The notes beneath the pieces were generated by a model, which saw nothing but the letters and a program-made list of their open reading frames with translations, ran no database searches and had not been told where the DNA came from. Both the position numbers and the translations under genes were made by a program. From Methylophaga nitratireducenticrescens (lineage in GTDB: Bacteria > Pseudomonadota > Gammaproteobacteria > Nitrosococcales > Methylophagaceae), in NCBI RefSeq assembly GCF_000260985.4, contig NC_017857.3, positions 186,001 through 250,000 of the forward strand: 64,000 nucleotides of DNA, given 5' to 3'. Positions 35,046-43,758 of this stretch are shown one piece after another. Position 1 is the stretch's first letter. The number at the start of each line of letters is the position of its first letter.

Positions 35046-37103
35046 TTAGAAAGAGTAACTTGCTCCGACATGCAGATAACGTTTTTCACCGACAAAATAG
35101 CGATAATCGCCACCACCACCGCCACCAAAATCAGCGCGTTCAGCGTATTCCGTGTTAAACAGGTTGTGTACTTTTCCGTAAAGCGTCAGGTTATTGGTGA
35201 CATCATGGGACGCCCGTAAGTTAAACACATCGTGGCCGTCGTACTTCTTGTCATTGCCATCAGTGATGTAATATTCACTCATATGCACCCACTCTAGTTC
35301 AGCACGAGTGTCTGGGGTTACATTCCAACCCAGTCGAATATTCCCCATTCTTTTAGGCGCAGTCACTAAATAGTCGCCTTTCTCGATATTGACTTCATTA
35401 CCCGGCTTATTAAAGTCATATTCATGCTTGGCGAATGTGGCATTGACACCAATATCGAACAATTCGTTGAAAGGGTAAAATACGCCAAGCTCTAGGCCTG
35501 TATGGTTTGTTTTACCATTGGGAACATTTTCGTTGTTTGTGTCAGTAAAGAAATAGTCATCTTTCTTCATATGATATGCAGCTATCTCATACTGCAAGCC
35601 CTCACCCACCTTACGAACCCCGATCTCAATGCTATCAATAGACTCTGAATCAGCTTCACCGGTACGCGAAGGCCCAATCTGAGCACGGTACAAATCGGTA
35701 GTCTGTGGTGCGCGGTTACCACGGGCATAATTAATAAATGCTGCTGTATCATCAGACAACTCTTGCACCAAGCCAAGTTTAGGACTTAGGTTACTAAAGG
35801 TGTCTTTGCCGCTGTCAGGTCTCAAGTATCGATCACCATACGTCCGTGAATTCGCGTTATTTGTGTAATCGTATTTGGTGTATTCGTATCGGACGCCAGC
35901 AGTTACACGGGTTTTGTCCAATACCTGCCATTCGCTATGAATATAGGGTGCCAGCACGGTTGCATCCACCTCATAATCATAATGAACACCCGGGAGGAAA
36001 TTATTGCTCCCAAATGGGTTTGGATTGAACTGTACTTCTGATAACTCGCCTTCCGTATATTCAAAATCAGTCCCAAAAATAACTTTGTGACCACCATCCA
36101 GATCCTTGGTATAAGCAGCTAAAAGTCCCACACTACTGTGCTTGTTATTCTCAACCGGTTGCCCAGGCAGAAAATGCATTAAAAATTCCATTTCGGTATG
36201 ACGCAGGTAAGGCGTCAATCTAAAAGTGGAGGTATCTGTTAACTGACGCTCCCACTCGGTGGATAAACGAGTCGCTTTAGCATCACGATAGGCTTCTGGA
36301 TTGGGATTGGTACGCGAGCGACTTTCATCTTCATAAGCCTTAAACCCAGTGATATAGCCAGCGGTTTCCTGATTAAGATTGGTATGACTGAATAAGGTTT
36401 TAAAGCTGTCGATATCGCCATAATAATCATGACGGAAGCTGACTTTTTGCTGATCGTAGCCCGAGTCACTGACATACCCGCCGTCAGTTGTTCCATTTAC
36501 GCTTAGGCGGTAACCATGTTGTCCAATGGTATCGCTCACTGTACCTTTCATTTGATATAAATCGTGTGGCCCAATGGAAAGATCAATTTCTCGCTCAAGA
36601 TCCAGAGAGGGGGCGCGACTCAATACATTGATTAAGCCGTGGACGGCATTAGAACCATACAAAGCACTGCCCGGACCACGCACTATTTCAATTCCACCAG
36701 CCTGTTCATAGTTAACTTCAAACAGACCATTTACGTTAGCAAAGCCCGCTGCGCGTAATGGAATACCATCTTCCAGAAACAGAAATGACCCGGCACCAGC
36801 ACCACCGGTTAACACTGGCGAACGAATAGACGTCAGATGCTCCTGACCATTACCGCGCTGAATATTGACACCACTGACACGATTGACGATTTCGGTGATG
36901 TGATCCGGGCGCACCAGATCGATTTCTTCTTCTGAAATTCTGCCGGTATTACCCGCTAAATCCAATATTGGTGTTCCCGAGCGGGTGCCGGTAACAACCA
37001 GCTCGTCCAGAGAGAAATCCTCTTCTTCCTGTGCATGAGCTGGTAAGGCTATATTTAAACTGGCCAAGGCCATTAGAATGGGCAATTTGCGTAAGGTTGG
37101 CAT
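35046..37103 (-). CDS. TonB-dependent receptor without STN domain
   Basis: 685 residues: signal peptide (to about 24), TonB-box-like LDELVVTGTRSG, plug (about 40-160, with IVRGPGSALYGSNAVHGLINV) and barrel ending in SYSF. No sigma or anti-sigma gene accompanies it, and no Fur box was found. A perfect 12-bp inverted repeat lies just upstream. A run of six glycines near the C-terminus (AERADFGGGGGGDYR) forms an unusual loop. The ligand could be an iron chelate, cobalamin or another metal complex; I cannot decide from sequence. Confidence 0.88.
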   Translation of the reverse strand: MPTLRKLPILMALASLNIALPAHAQEEEDFSLDELVVTGTRSGTPILDLAGNTGRISEEEIDLVRPDHITEIVNRVSGVNIQRGNGQEHLTSIRSPVLTGGAGAGSFLFLEDGIPLRAAGFANVNGLFEVNYEQAGGIEIVRGPGSALYGSNAVHGLINVLSRAPSLDLEREIDLSIGPHDLYQMKGTVSDTIGQHGYRLSVNGTTDGGYVSDSGYDQQKVSFRHDYYGDIDSFKTLFSHTNLNQETAGYITGFKAYEDESRSRTNPNPEAYRDAKATRLSTEWERQLTDTSTFRLTPYLRHTEMEFLMHFLPGQPVENNKHSSVGLLAAYTKDLDGGHKVIFGTDFEYTEGELSEVQFNPNPFGSNNFLPGVHYDYEVDATVLAPYIHSEWQVLDKTRVTAGVRYEYTKYDYTNNANSRTYGDRYLRPDSGKDTFSNLSPKLGLVQELSDDTAAFINYARGNRAPQTTDLYRAQIGPSRTGEADSESIDSIEIGVRKVGEGLQYEIAAYHMKKDDYFFTDTNNENVPNGKTNHTGLELGVFYPFNELFDIGVNATFAKHEYDFNKPGNEVNIEKGDYLVTAPKRMGNIRLGWNVTPDTRAELEWVHMSEYYITDGNDKKYDGHDVFNLRASHDVTNNLTLYGKVHNLFNTEYAERADFGGGGGGDYRYFVGEKRYLHVGASYSF

Positions 37104-37125
37104 AAGCTATGATTCCTAAACGGTA

Positions 37126-37171
37126 TGTTGTAAAAAGTTAACGCATTTTCTCATGTTGTCTTTTTACAACA
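37126..37171. promoter_or_regulatory. perfect 12-bp inverted repeat, likely operator
   Basis: TGTTGTAAAAAG (37126-37137) and CTTTTTACAACA (37160-37171) are perfect inverted copies 22 bp apart, between the divergent receptor and cbpA-like genes. The left arm extended to 37146 matches 58133-58153 before torF at 19 of 21 positions. No known regulator is recognised. Confidence 0.65.
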
Positions 37172-37255
37172 CATCAGAAAAATCCTTAATTGACGTTGAA
37201 AAACGTCCTATCATCCCCATCTAATGACCCAGATCAATTTTTTTCGAATGAGCCC

Positions 37256-38149
37256 ATGGAATACAAAGACTATTACAAAATCCTTGGCGTAAGCCGGACA
37301 GCAACACCAGAGGAGATAAAAAAAGCCTATCGCACACTGGCGAGGAAATATCACCCTGATGTCAGCAAAGAGGTGAATGCCGAAGAAAAGTTCAAAGAAG
37401 TCGGTGAGGCTTATGAGGTGCTGCGCGATACAGAAAAGCGGGCTCAATATGACCAGTTTGGTGGACAGTTCCGTCATGGTCAATCGTTTTCTCCACCTCC
37501 AGGCTGGGAAGAAAATGTCGGTGGCTTTGGTCAGGGCAATTTCAGCAGCTTTTTCGAAAACATGTTTGGTGGCATGGGCGGAATGGGCGGCGGTCAACAG
37601 GATAACTTTTTCGCCCGAGGCGAGGATGTAAACGCCAAAATTACTATTTCACTCGAAGATGCGTTTAACGGTGCGAATAAGTCCATTCGTCGTCCTGCCG
37701 GTGCCACGCAAACAGGTACCGTTAACGTCAAGATCCCTGCCGGCATCGAACCGGGTAAAAAAATCCGTTTAAGCGGACAAGGTAAAGCTGGAATGAGTGG
37801 TAAACCGGGAGACTTATATCTGGAAATACAGATTGCCCCACATTCGCTTTATCGGTTGGAAGGTAAGGATGTCTACCTGGATTTGCCAATTGCGCCATGG
37901 GAGGCAGCATTAGGTGCCAAAATTACCGCGCCAACTTTAGCTGGAAAAATCAGTCTGAATATCCCGGCGGGTACTCGAAGTGGTCAAAAAATGCGTTTGA
38001 AAGGTCGAGGGCTTCCTGCTAAAACGCCTGGTGATCAATTTGTTGTTTTACAGATAATGACACCTCCGGCCACAACTGCCGAGGCGAAAAAGTTTTATCA
38101 GCAAATGGCTGAAAAACTTCCGTTTAATCCAAGAGAGAACATTGAATAA
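37256..38149 (+). CDS. cbpA: DnaJ-family co-chaperone, CbpA-like
   Basis: 297 residues from the ATG at 37256; the frame is open further upstream, but family members begin at [13 protein letters not shown] domain at 1-70 with the HPD triad (KYHPDVSK), a Gly/Phe-rich linker ([17 protein letters not shown]), then two CTD domains ([20 protein letters not shown] and the [13 protein letters not shown] repeat). It lacks the zinc-finger cysteines of DnaJ, so it is a class II J protein that stimulates DnaK; CbpA also binds curved DNA. The protease gene follows after 21 bases and is probably co-transcribed, joining two protein-quality functions. Confidence 0.88.
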   Translation: MEYKDYYKILGVSRTATPEEIKKAYRTLARKYHPDVSKEVNAEEKFKEVGEAYEVLRDTEKRAQYDQFGGQFRHGQSFSPPPGWEENVGGFGQGNFSSFFENMFGGMGGMGGGQQDNFFARGEDVNAKITISLEDAFNGANKSIRRPAGATQTGTVNVKIPAGIEPGKKIRLSGQGKAGMSGKPGDLYLEIQIAPHSLYRLEGKDVYLDLPIAPWEAALGAKITAPTLAGKISLNIPAGTRSGQKMRLKGRGLPAKTPGDQFVVLQIMTPPATTAEAKKFYQQMAEKLPFNPRENIE

Positions 38150-38170
38150 GCATTTTGAGGTAGAGACAAA

Positions 38171-39556
38171 ATGATGAAAAAACTGAAATCTGCTGTTGTC
38201 TGGTTGGCCGGTGTAACCCTTTTGACACAGGTGGCCGTCGCTGCCCTGCCATTTCCCTGGCTGGATGATGATAATCAAATGCCCACACTGGCACCGATGC
38301 TGGATCAGTCCAAACCTGCCGTGGTGAATATTGCCACACGTAGTGAAGTCAGAATTCAGGATAATCCATTATTAAATGATCCATTTTTCCGACGTTTTTT
38401 TAATTTACCTCAACAACAGCAACCCCGTACGCGTCAGGCCCAAAGCCTGGGGAGTGGGGTTATTGTTAATGCTAAAGAAGGTCTGGTATTAACCAATAAT
38501 CATGTGATTCAGCGTGCCGATGAAATTACCGTTTCCCTGCATGATGGCCGTACGTTTCAGGCTGAAGTAGTCGGCAGCGATCCTGCGACTGACGTCGCCG
38601 TGATTCGCATTCCACCCGAAAAACTTATCGCTCTGCCACTGGCGGATTCCGACAGACTGCGAGTAGGTGACTTTGTGGTCGCTATTGGTAATCCGTTCGG
38701 CCTTGGACAGACGGTGACATCCGGTATTGTCAGTGCTTTGGGTCGGAGCGGTCTGGGACTTGAAGGTTACGAAAATTTTATTCAAACCGACGCCTCCATC
38801 AATCCAGGTAACTCCGGTGGTGCATTAGTTAATCTGCGAGGTGAATTAGTGGGTATTAACACCGCTATTTTTTCACCGAATCAATCCGGTAATGTAGGGA
38901 TTGGCTTTGCTATTCCGAGTAATCTTGTCAAACAGATTACTGATCAGTTACTGGAATATGGGGAAGTTCGTCGTGCTTATCTGGGTGTGCAGATGCAAGA
39001 CATTACCCCAGAACTCGCTCAGGCATTTGGTATTGAAGACAACCGTGGCGGCGCCGTAGTAACCAATGTTATTAAAGATTCTGCTGCTGAAAAAGCCGGT
39101 TTAAAAGTGGGAGATGTAGTGACCGCTGTCGATGGCGTTTCTCTGTTAAACGCTGACAACCTTCGTAATACCATCGGTTTATTAATGGTGGGGCAAACTA
39201 TCAAACTGGACATCATTCGTGATGGTAAGGGAAAGACCCTGACGGCAAAAGTCACTGAGGTCCAATCCAATAAAACTCAAACTGGCGATGTGCATCCGAA
39301 ACTGCGTGGCGCCACCTTCGGTGATATAGAAGAAAGCTCACCTGCTTACGGCAGAGTGCAGGGTGTTATGCTGTACTCGATTGAACGTGGCAGCCCGGCC
39401 TGGGTCGCAGGTTTACGCAGTTATGATATTGTCACCTCGGTCAATCGCCAACCGGTAGCCAATCTTGAACAGTTCAAACAACTGGTTTCTAATCAACCGG
39501 AGTTATTACTGAATATTGTCCGGGATAATCAGGCCATGTTCTTGTTGTTACGATAA
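38171..39556 (+). CDS. degQ: periplasmic serine protease, DegQ/HtrA type
   Basis: 461 residues with a signal peptide (to about 25), a trypsin-like domain with catalytic His111 (TNNHVI), Asp141 (ATDVAVI) and Ser215 (PGNSGGALV), and two PDZ domains (about 270-360 and 375-461). This is the full DegP/DegQ layout. It degrades or refolds misfolded envelope proteins, relevant to a cell making many outer-membrane receptors. A terminator follows closely. Confidence 0.93.
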   Translation: MMKKLKSAVVWLAGVTLLTQVAVAALPFPWLDDDNQMPTLAPMLDQSKPAVVNIATRSEVRIQDNPLLNDPFFRRFFNLPQQQQPRTRQAQSLGSGVIVNAKEGLVLTNNHVIQRADEITVSLHDGRTFQAEVVGSDPATDVAVIRIPPEKLIALPLADSDRLRVGDFVVAIGNPFGLGQTVTSGIVSALGRSGLGLEGYENFIQTDASINPGNSGGALVNLRGELVGINTAIFSPNQSGNVGIGFAIPSNLVKQITDQLLEYGEVRRAYLGVQMQDITPELAQAFGIEDNRGGAVVTNVIKDSAAEKAGLKVGDVVTAVDGVSLLNADNLRNTIGLLMVGQTIKLDIIRDGKGKTLTAKVTEVQSNKTQTGDVHPKLRGATFGDIEESSPAYGRVQGVMLYSIERGSPAWVAGLRSYDIVTSVNRQPVANLEQFKQLVSNQPELLLNIVRDNQAMFLLLR

Positions 39557-39559
39557 ACT

Positions 39560-39597
39560 AAAAGGTGTGGAGCAAGCCCCTCTGCTCCACACCTTTT
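39560..39597. terminator. bidirectional terminator after degQ
   Basis: AAAAGGTGTGGAGCA and TGCTCCACACCTTTT form a perfect 15-bp hairpin with an 8-bp loop, between degQ and the converging DUF1348 gene. Confidence 0.93.
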
Positions 39598-39667
39598 ATG
39601 TTGTCCTATGCATGATAATTCTTTATAGAAATGGTTACTCGCTGATTAGCAAAAGACTATTCAACCT

Positions 39668-40144
39668 TTACAATCCCATCTCACTAAGGCTGGGATAATC
39701 ATCTGGGCGTCGGCCCTGTGGCCAAATCAGTTTGCGTTCTTCTTCACTTATAGACAGATCGTTAATGCTGGCATAACGGGTTTTCATCAACCCATTTTCA
39801 TCAAATTCCCAATTTTCATTGCCGTAGGATCGAAACCACTGCCCTTTTTCATCATGCCATTCATAGGCAAAGCGGACGGCGATACGATTTTCGGTATAAG
39901 CCCAAAGCTCTTTTACCAATCGATACTCTATTTCGCGTTGCCATTTTTTCTGTAAAAAAGATTTGATCTGTTCACGTCCAACAGGAAATTCTGAACGATT
40001 TCGCCACTGACTGTCGACGGTATAAGCTAAAGCAACTTTTTCCGGATCACGACTATTCCAGCCATCTTCAGCCATCCGAACTTTTTGTTTTGCTGTCTCG
40101 AGTGTAAACGGTGGAAATGGAGGTTTTTGTTCAATTTGTTGCAT
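39668..40144 (-). CDS. DUF1348 (NTF2-like) protein
   Basis: 158 residues of the nuclear-transport-factor-2-like DUF1348 family, with the typical [20 protein letters not shown] and [20 protein letters not shown] stretches. These are small cone-shaped cytoplasmic proteins of unknown function, often found with TetR regulators. Here it diverges from a tetR gene across a long palindrome, so it is probably that regulator's target. Confidence 0.9.
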   Translation of the reverse strand: MQQIEQKPPFPPFTLETAKQKVRMAEDGWNSRDPEKVALAYTVDSQWRNRSEFPVGREQIKSFLQKKWQREIEYRLVKELWAYTENRIAVRFAYEWHDEKGQWFRSYGNENWEFDENGLMKTRYASINDLSISEEERKLIWPQGRRPDDYPSLSEMGL

Positions 40145-40163
40145 TGTTTCACTCCTAACTTGA

Positions 40164-40208
40164 GGTATACCGGTTTGTCTACTTCAATAATAGACAGATC
40201 GGTATACC
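40164..40208. promoter_or_regulatory. 18-bp-arm palindromic TetR operator
   Basis: GGTATACCGGTTTGTCTA (40164-40181) and TAGACAGATCGGTATACC (40191-40208) pair at 16 of 18 positions around a 9-bp centre. It fills the gap between the divergent DUF1348 and tetR genes and very likely binds the TetR protein. Confidence 0.85.
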
Positions 40209-40245
40209 TCTGTCAAACTTGGTGGAGTTTTTATGGGTATTCACT

Positions 40246-40821
40246 ATGGATAAACGTCGGCAATTAATACACACCGCATTTAATCTGTTTTATCAAAATG
40301 GTATTCATGCTGTCGGGATTAATCAGATTCTGCAAACAGCCGGTATTGCGAAAAAAACTCTCTATCATCACTTTGCCAGTAAAGAAGAATTAATACAGGC
40401 AGTAGTCGAATATCGTGATGAAAATTTCTACAACTGGTTAGCATCGCGGCTTGAACAGGTAAAACCAGGCTATGATGGGCTTAATGAATTATTTGATGCT
40501 GTTGATGACTGGATGCATAACCGTGTTGATGTACTAACAGACTTCCATGGCTGTTTTTTCATTAACACGTGTGCGGAATACAACGACACAAATCATCCTG
40601 TATATCTGCAATGCCAAGAGCACAAAACCAGAGTTAACAGCTTAATTAAAAGACAGATTCGTGCCCTGGGAATTAGCGAGTCAGCCATTCAATATGTCAC
40701 CGAATCAATTAGCCTGTTAAAAGAAGGGGCTATTGTAATGGCCCATGTCCAGGGTGATTTAACCGCAGCACAAAAGGCTAAAGCGATGACCTGGATTGTA
40801 TTGGCAGCCTATATAAGTTGA
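40246..40821 (+). CDS. TetR-family regulator
   Basis: 191 residues from the ATG at 40246 (MDKRRQLIHTAFNLFYQNGI); the frame is open 27 bases further but lacks homology there. N-terminal helix-turn-helix with GINQILQTAGIAKKTLYHHF, then an all-helical ligand domain. It probably represses itself and the DUF1348 gene through the palindrome at 40164-40208. The ligand is unknown. Confidence 0.9.
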   Translation: MDKRRQLIHTAFNLFYQNGIHAVGINQILQTAGIAKKTLYHHFASKEELIQAVVEYRDENFYNWLASRLEQVKPGYDGLNELFDAVDDWMHNRVDVLTDFHGCFFINTCAEYNDTNHPVYLQCQEHKTRVNSLIKRQIRALGISESAIQYVTESISLLKEGAIVMAHVQGDLTAAQKAKAMTWIVLAAYIS

Positions 40822-40974
40822 ATAGCGGGTTATAATAGAAAAAAGCCCCTTAATCATCATAAGCTCTGTTCTTTGCTTAATATTTACCTACATTTACATA
40901 GCTTGAGCCAGACTTACTAAGAAAAGACCTAATCTGATTATCTGTGAAGAGGCTCTTAAAGTGAGGTAAGCATA

Positions 40975-41346
40975 ATGTCTAATTCAAAAATTACCAGAAC
41001 ATCCATTCTGCTGATGTTTTCATTATTCATCATCGGTTTTTCAGTAAATCAGGCCAGAGCCGATGTCAGAATAAATATCGGGCTTGGGCATCCAACTGGC
41101 TATGTGGATCATCATCACAGTTATATCGTGCAGCAACATGCTTCGCGATACAGCTATAGCAGACACTACCATCATCAACCCAAAAAGCATTTCTCAAAAC
41201 ATAGAAAGCATTATATTCAACAGAAAAAATATTATTCAAACCATAAACATCATCCGGAGAAAACTTACCGTGGGAAGGATAAACATCGAGATCATTATCG
41301 CTATGAATGTCGAAAAAATCACCGGGATTACAGGTATCGTAATTAA
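40975..41346 (+). CDS. secreted His/Lys/Tyr-rich hypothetical protein
   Basis: 123 residues. A clear signal peptide ends near residue 29 (VNQARA). The mature part is highly basic and rich in His, Lys, Tyr and Arg, with no Cys except one near the end. Runs such as YVDHHHSY and SRHYHHQPKKHFSKH suggest binding of divalent metal or nucleic acid at the cell envelope; this is inference. GAGGT lies eight bases before the ATG. The next gene is a bacterioferritin, but 277 bp separate them. No gene is seen in 41347-41623. Confidence 0.7.
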   Translation: MSNSKITRTSILLMFSLFIIGFSVNQARADVRINIGLGHPTGYVDHHHSYIVQQHASRYSYSRHYHHQPKKHFSKHRKHYIQQKKYYSNHKHHPEKTYRGKDKHRDHYRYECRKNHRDYRYRN

Positions 41347-41623
41347 CGCTTCTCTCTGGCTCACCCAGCCAAACTTTTCATCATCAAAAGCTTTGTTGGC
41401 GCGTTTACAAAAAAATGTTTCATATCGACGACACTGGAAGCATTTAGTAGTTTGATAAATAAGGCTCTTTAACGACACAACACTACTACAACATCAAACA
41501 CACATCTTTCATGATGATTACAGAACAATAAAGACCGTGACAAGCAACAGCTTATGATGCAAGCTTATTCCTACTAATGTTACATGCTTTGAATTGAAAA
41601 CAAGGAACAAAAGGTAAACGCAT

Positions 41624-42103
41624 ATGAAAGGCAGCCAAAAAGTCATTGACTTGCTTAATAAACTTCTTGCTGGTGAGTTGACCGCAATGGATCAATATTT
41701 TATCCATTCCAGAATGTACGAAGACTGGGGTCTTATAAGACTTTATAACCGAATTTCGCATGAGATGCAGGATGAAACCGATCATGCCGATCAAATGATC
41801 AAGCGCATTCTGTTTCTGGAAGGCATGCCTGACCTGACACATCGCGAACCGCTACGTGTAGGTCACACCGTACCGGAAATGCTGCAAAATGATCTGGATC
41901 TGGAATACGCTGTGGTCAAGAACCTTCGAGAAGGCATCGCTTTATGTGAAGCAGAAGACGATTATGAAACTCGGCAAATGTTGCTTAAACAATTGGAAGA
42001 TACCGAGTTAGATCACACCCACTGGCTGGAGCAACAACTTGGCCTGATCGATAAAATGGGTTTAAGAAATTATCAACAAGCCATGACTCTGGCTGAAGCT
42101 TAG
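41624..42103 (+). CDS. bfr: bacterioferritin-type ferritin lacking the haem Met
   Basis: 159 residues, the usual length. Ferroxidase ligands are in place: Glu18, Glu51, His54, Glu94, Glu128 and His131 (one residue later than in E. coli Bfr). Position 52, the Met that binds haem at the subunit interface, is Thr (DETDH). It should therefore oxidise and store iron without haem, or form mixed shells with a haem-binding subunit encoded elsewhere, as in organisms with two Bfr subunits. Storage fits the iron uptake genes upstream. Confidence 0.9.
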   Translation: MKGSQKVIDLLNKLLAGELTAMDQYFIHSRMYEDWGLIRLYNRISHEMQDETDHADQMIKRILFLEGMPDLTHREPLRVGHTVPEMLQNDLDLEYAVVKNLREGIALCEAEDDYETRQMLLKQLEDTELDHTHWLEQQLGLIDKMGLRNYQQAMTLAEA

Positions 42104-42123
42104 ATTTCATTGATGACCGAATG

Positions 42124-42640
42124 GTAGGTTGGGCTGATTACAATGAAGCCCAACAAATCACGTGTAAACTTTGAAAAGATGTTGGGCTTCGCAACCTCAG
42201 CGCCAACCTACAGAAAGCTTTGATAACGCCCTTATGCGAAGCCGAGCATCGCAGAGCTGGTCGGATCAGCATGAAGGTTGTCTGAGCGCAGCGAGTTTAC
42301 CTTCATGCCCGACCAGATCGAGAAGCACAGGGAACCCGCAGGGCGAGCATGGGCTGCCCTTTTGTTTGGTTCGTTTATTTTGGGCAAACACAAATTCGTC
42401 GGGACCAAATTTGGACGCGGTAAACGCCCGAAGGGTGAGTAGCATGGATGCTACGAATCAAATTAAATGAACTCAGGCTTTAGTCCGAAACTGCTTAGTT
42501 GGTAGTCACAATATAAGCTATGGGGTGATCTGGGTGTAACCCATGTAGGTGAATTAATCTGTTACCGGTGTATCTGGGTTGAAATATTGAATTTAACGTT
42601 GGGTTTCGTACCTCAACCCAAACTACTACCGTTCTGCCTT
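42124..42640. repeat. dispersed-repeat region without genes
   Basis: The stretch has GTAGGTTGGGCT (42124-42135) and inverted CCAACCTAC (42203-42211), an inner AGCCCAAC/GTTGGGCT pair, then a GC-rich block with GGGCTGCCCTTTTGTTTGG, and a third palindrome around 42595-42620 (TTGGGTTTCG..CAACCCAA). These are typical of short dispersed intergenic repeats in gammaproteobacteria. A 99-codon frame through it is composed of the repeat and is not called. Confidence 0.65.
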
Positions 42641-42650
42641 TATTTCAGAC

Positions 42651-42680
42651 AAAAAAAGCTGGAATTAACCAGCTTTTTTT
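42651..42680. terminator. bidirectional terminator
   Basis: AAAAAAAGCTGG (42651-42662) pairs with CCAGCTTTTTTT (42669-42680), with tails on both strands. It may end the bfr side and the toxin-like gene from the other side. Confidence 0.85.
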
Positions 42681-42810
42681 ATTTTGCAATTGTATCAACA
42701 GCATCCACATAAACTAAACAGCTTATGCTTTTGCCTGTCGCCAAGGTCGAGTGATACGCCCCTCCAAGGCCTGTAAGATCATACTAAGGTAATAATATTT
42801 GCACGTCAAC

Positions 42811-43725
42811 TCAATTTTGATAATAACTAAGTATTTCTTCAAGAGAATTACCTGCGCCTAAATCATTACCAAATTTTAGGATAAACTCTTTTAAATCATC
42901 AAGTTCTTTTTGTAATGCGGTTTTCTCTTCCATTATAGCGTTACGAGACTTAAATATTGTTTGCTTTTCTTGCCGTAAGCTTTCGTTCTGACGTTCCATA
43001 TCATCAAGCTTAAATATTATATCTTTATTGTACTGTTCGGCTAATGCCTTTTTTAAATTGGCTTTATCTTCACCTGTGAGTCTAAAAATATTGTAGATGT
43101 GTTCAAATTTAAAATTTTCATTTCTAGGTGGAAACACTCTTCTTGCGGATACAGTTTGAATCATTTCCAAAAGTGCAAAAGATTGTTTCTCCCTATAACG
43201 AGGAGCTAGTCTAGTAAAAGATTTAGAAGTAATCGGGATACATTTAGGATCATGCTCCAACCCCTCTTTTGTTGACAAGGGTAACACCTGAACACAATCC
43301 CCTCTGACACTTAAAACAATACATGGACGACGCTTATGCATTTCACCCGAAAGTAGTCCTGTATGTGCTCTGTCATTTCTCCTTATAGTACCATCTGTGT
43401 TCCAGAGATCATTATAAAAGCCAAAATCTACTTCAATTACATTAAAAGGCTTGAGGTAATATTCAATTTTCTTATTTTGACTCTCAGCAAAGTTTACAAC
43501 CGAACTCGTAGGATCTGATGCTGATAAAAATATGATCGCTGATGAGTCCTCAATTTTTAAATCCTCTATCAACCAATTTTTAACCGTTGGTTTCGATGCG
43601 AAGATATGCTTAAGAAACATATCATGGGTATTTTGACGAAAACTTGGGATTAATGTTTCAACAAATTCTGAATGTTTGATTCGGCCAAGCTCATTGTTTT
43701 CAGCATCAGTAAAAATTACTTCCAT
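42811..43725 (-). CDS. PemK/MazF-like protein with coiled-coil tail
   Basis: 304 residues. Residues about 95-220 resemble PemK/MazF toxins: IEVDFGFYNDLW, then HKRRPCIVLSV, VQVLPLSTKEG and SFALLEMIQTVSARRV. The N-terminal 90 residues are unassigned. Residues about 240-290 form a charged coiled coil. The gene is AT-rich compared with its neighbours, lies beside repeats and has no visible antitoxin partner. MazF-type proteins cleave RNA, but the long fused architecture could have another role, such as regulated RNA cleavage in defence. Domain call is by eye. Confidence 0.6.
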   Translation of the reverse strand: MEVIFTDAENNELGRIKHSEFVETLIPSFRQNTHDMFLKHIFASKPTVKNWLIEDLKIEDSSAIIFLSASDPTSSVVNFAESQNKKIEYYLKPFNVIEVDFGFYNDLWNTDGTIRRNDRAHTGLLSGEMHKRRPCIVLSVRGDCVQVLPLSTKEGLEHDPKCIPITSKSFTRLAPRYREKQSFALLEMIQTVSARRVFPPRNENFKFEHIYNIFRLTGEDKANLKKALAEQYNKDIIFKLDDMERQNESLRQEKQTIFKSRNAIMEEKTALQKELDDLKEFILKFGNDLGAGNSLEEILSYYQN

Positions 43726-43758
43726 TTATCATTATCCAATATTCTATTTTTATTTATT

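Noticed and set aside
41084-41455. 123-codon frame overlapping the His-rich gene
   Set aside because: The other frame has a signal peptide and a good ribosome-binding site; this one has neither.
42171-42470. 99-codon plus-strand frame
   Set aside because: It lies wholly within dispersed repeat sequence and has low-complexity, non-protein character.
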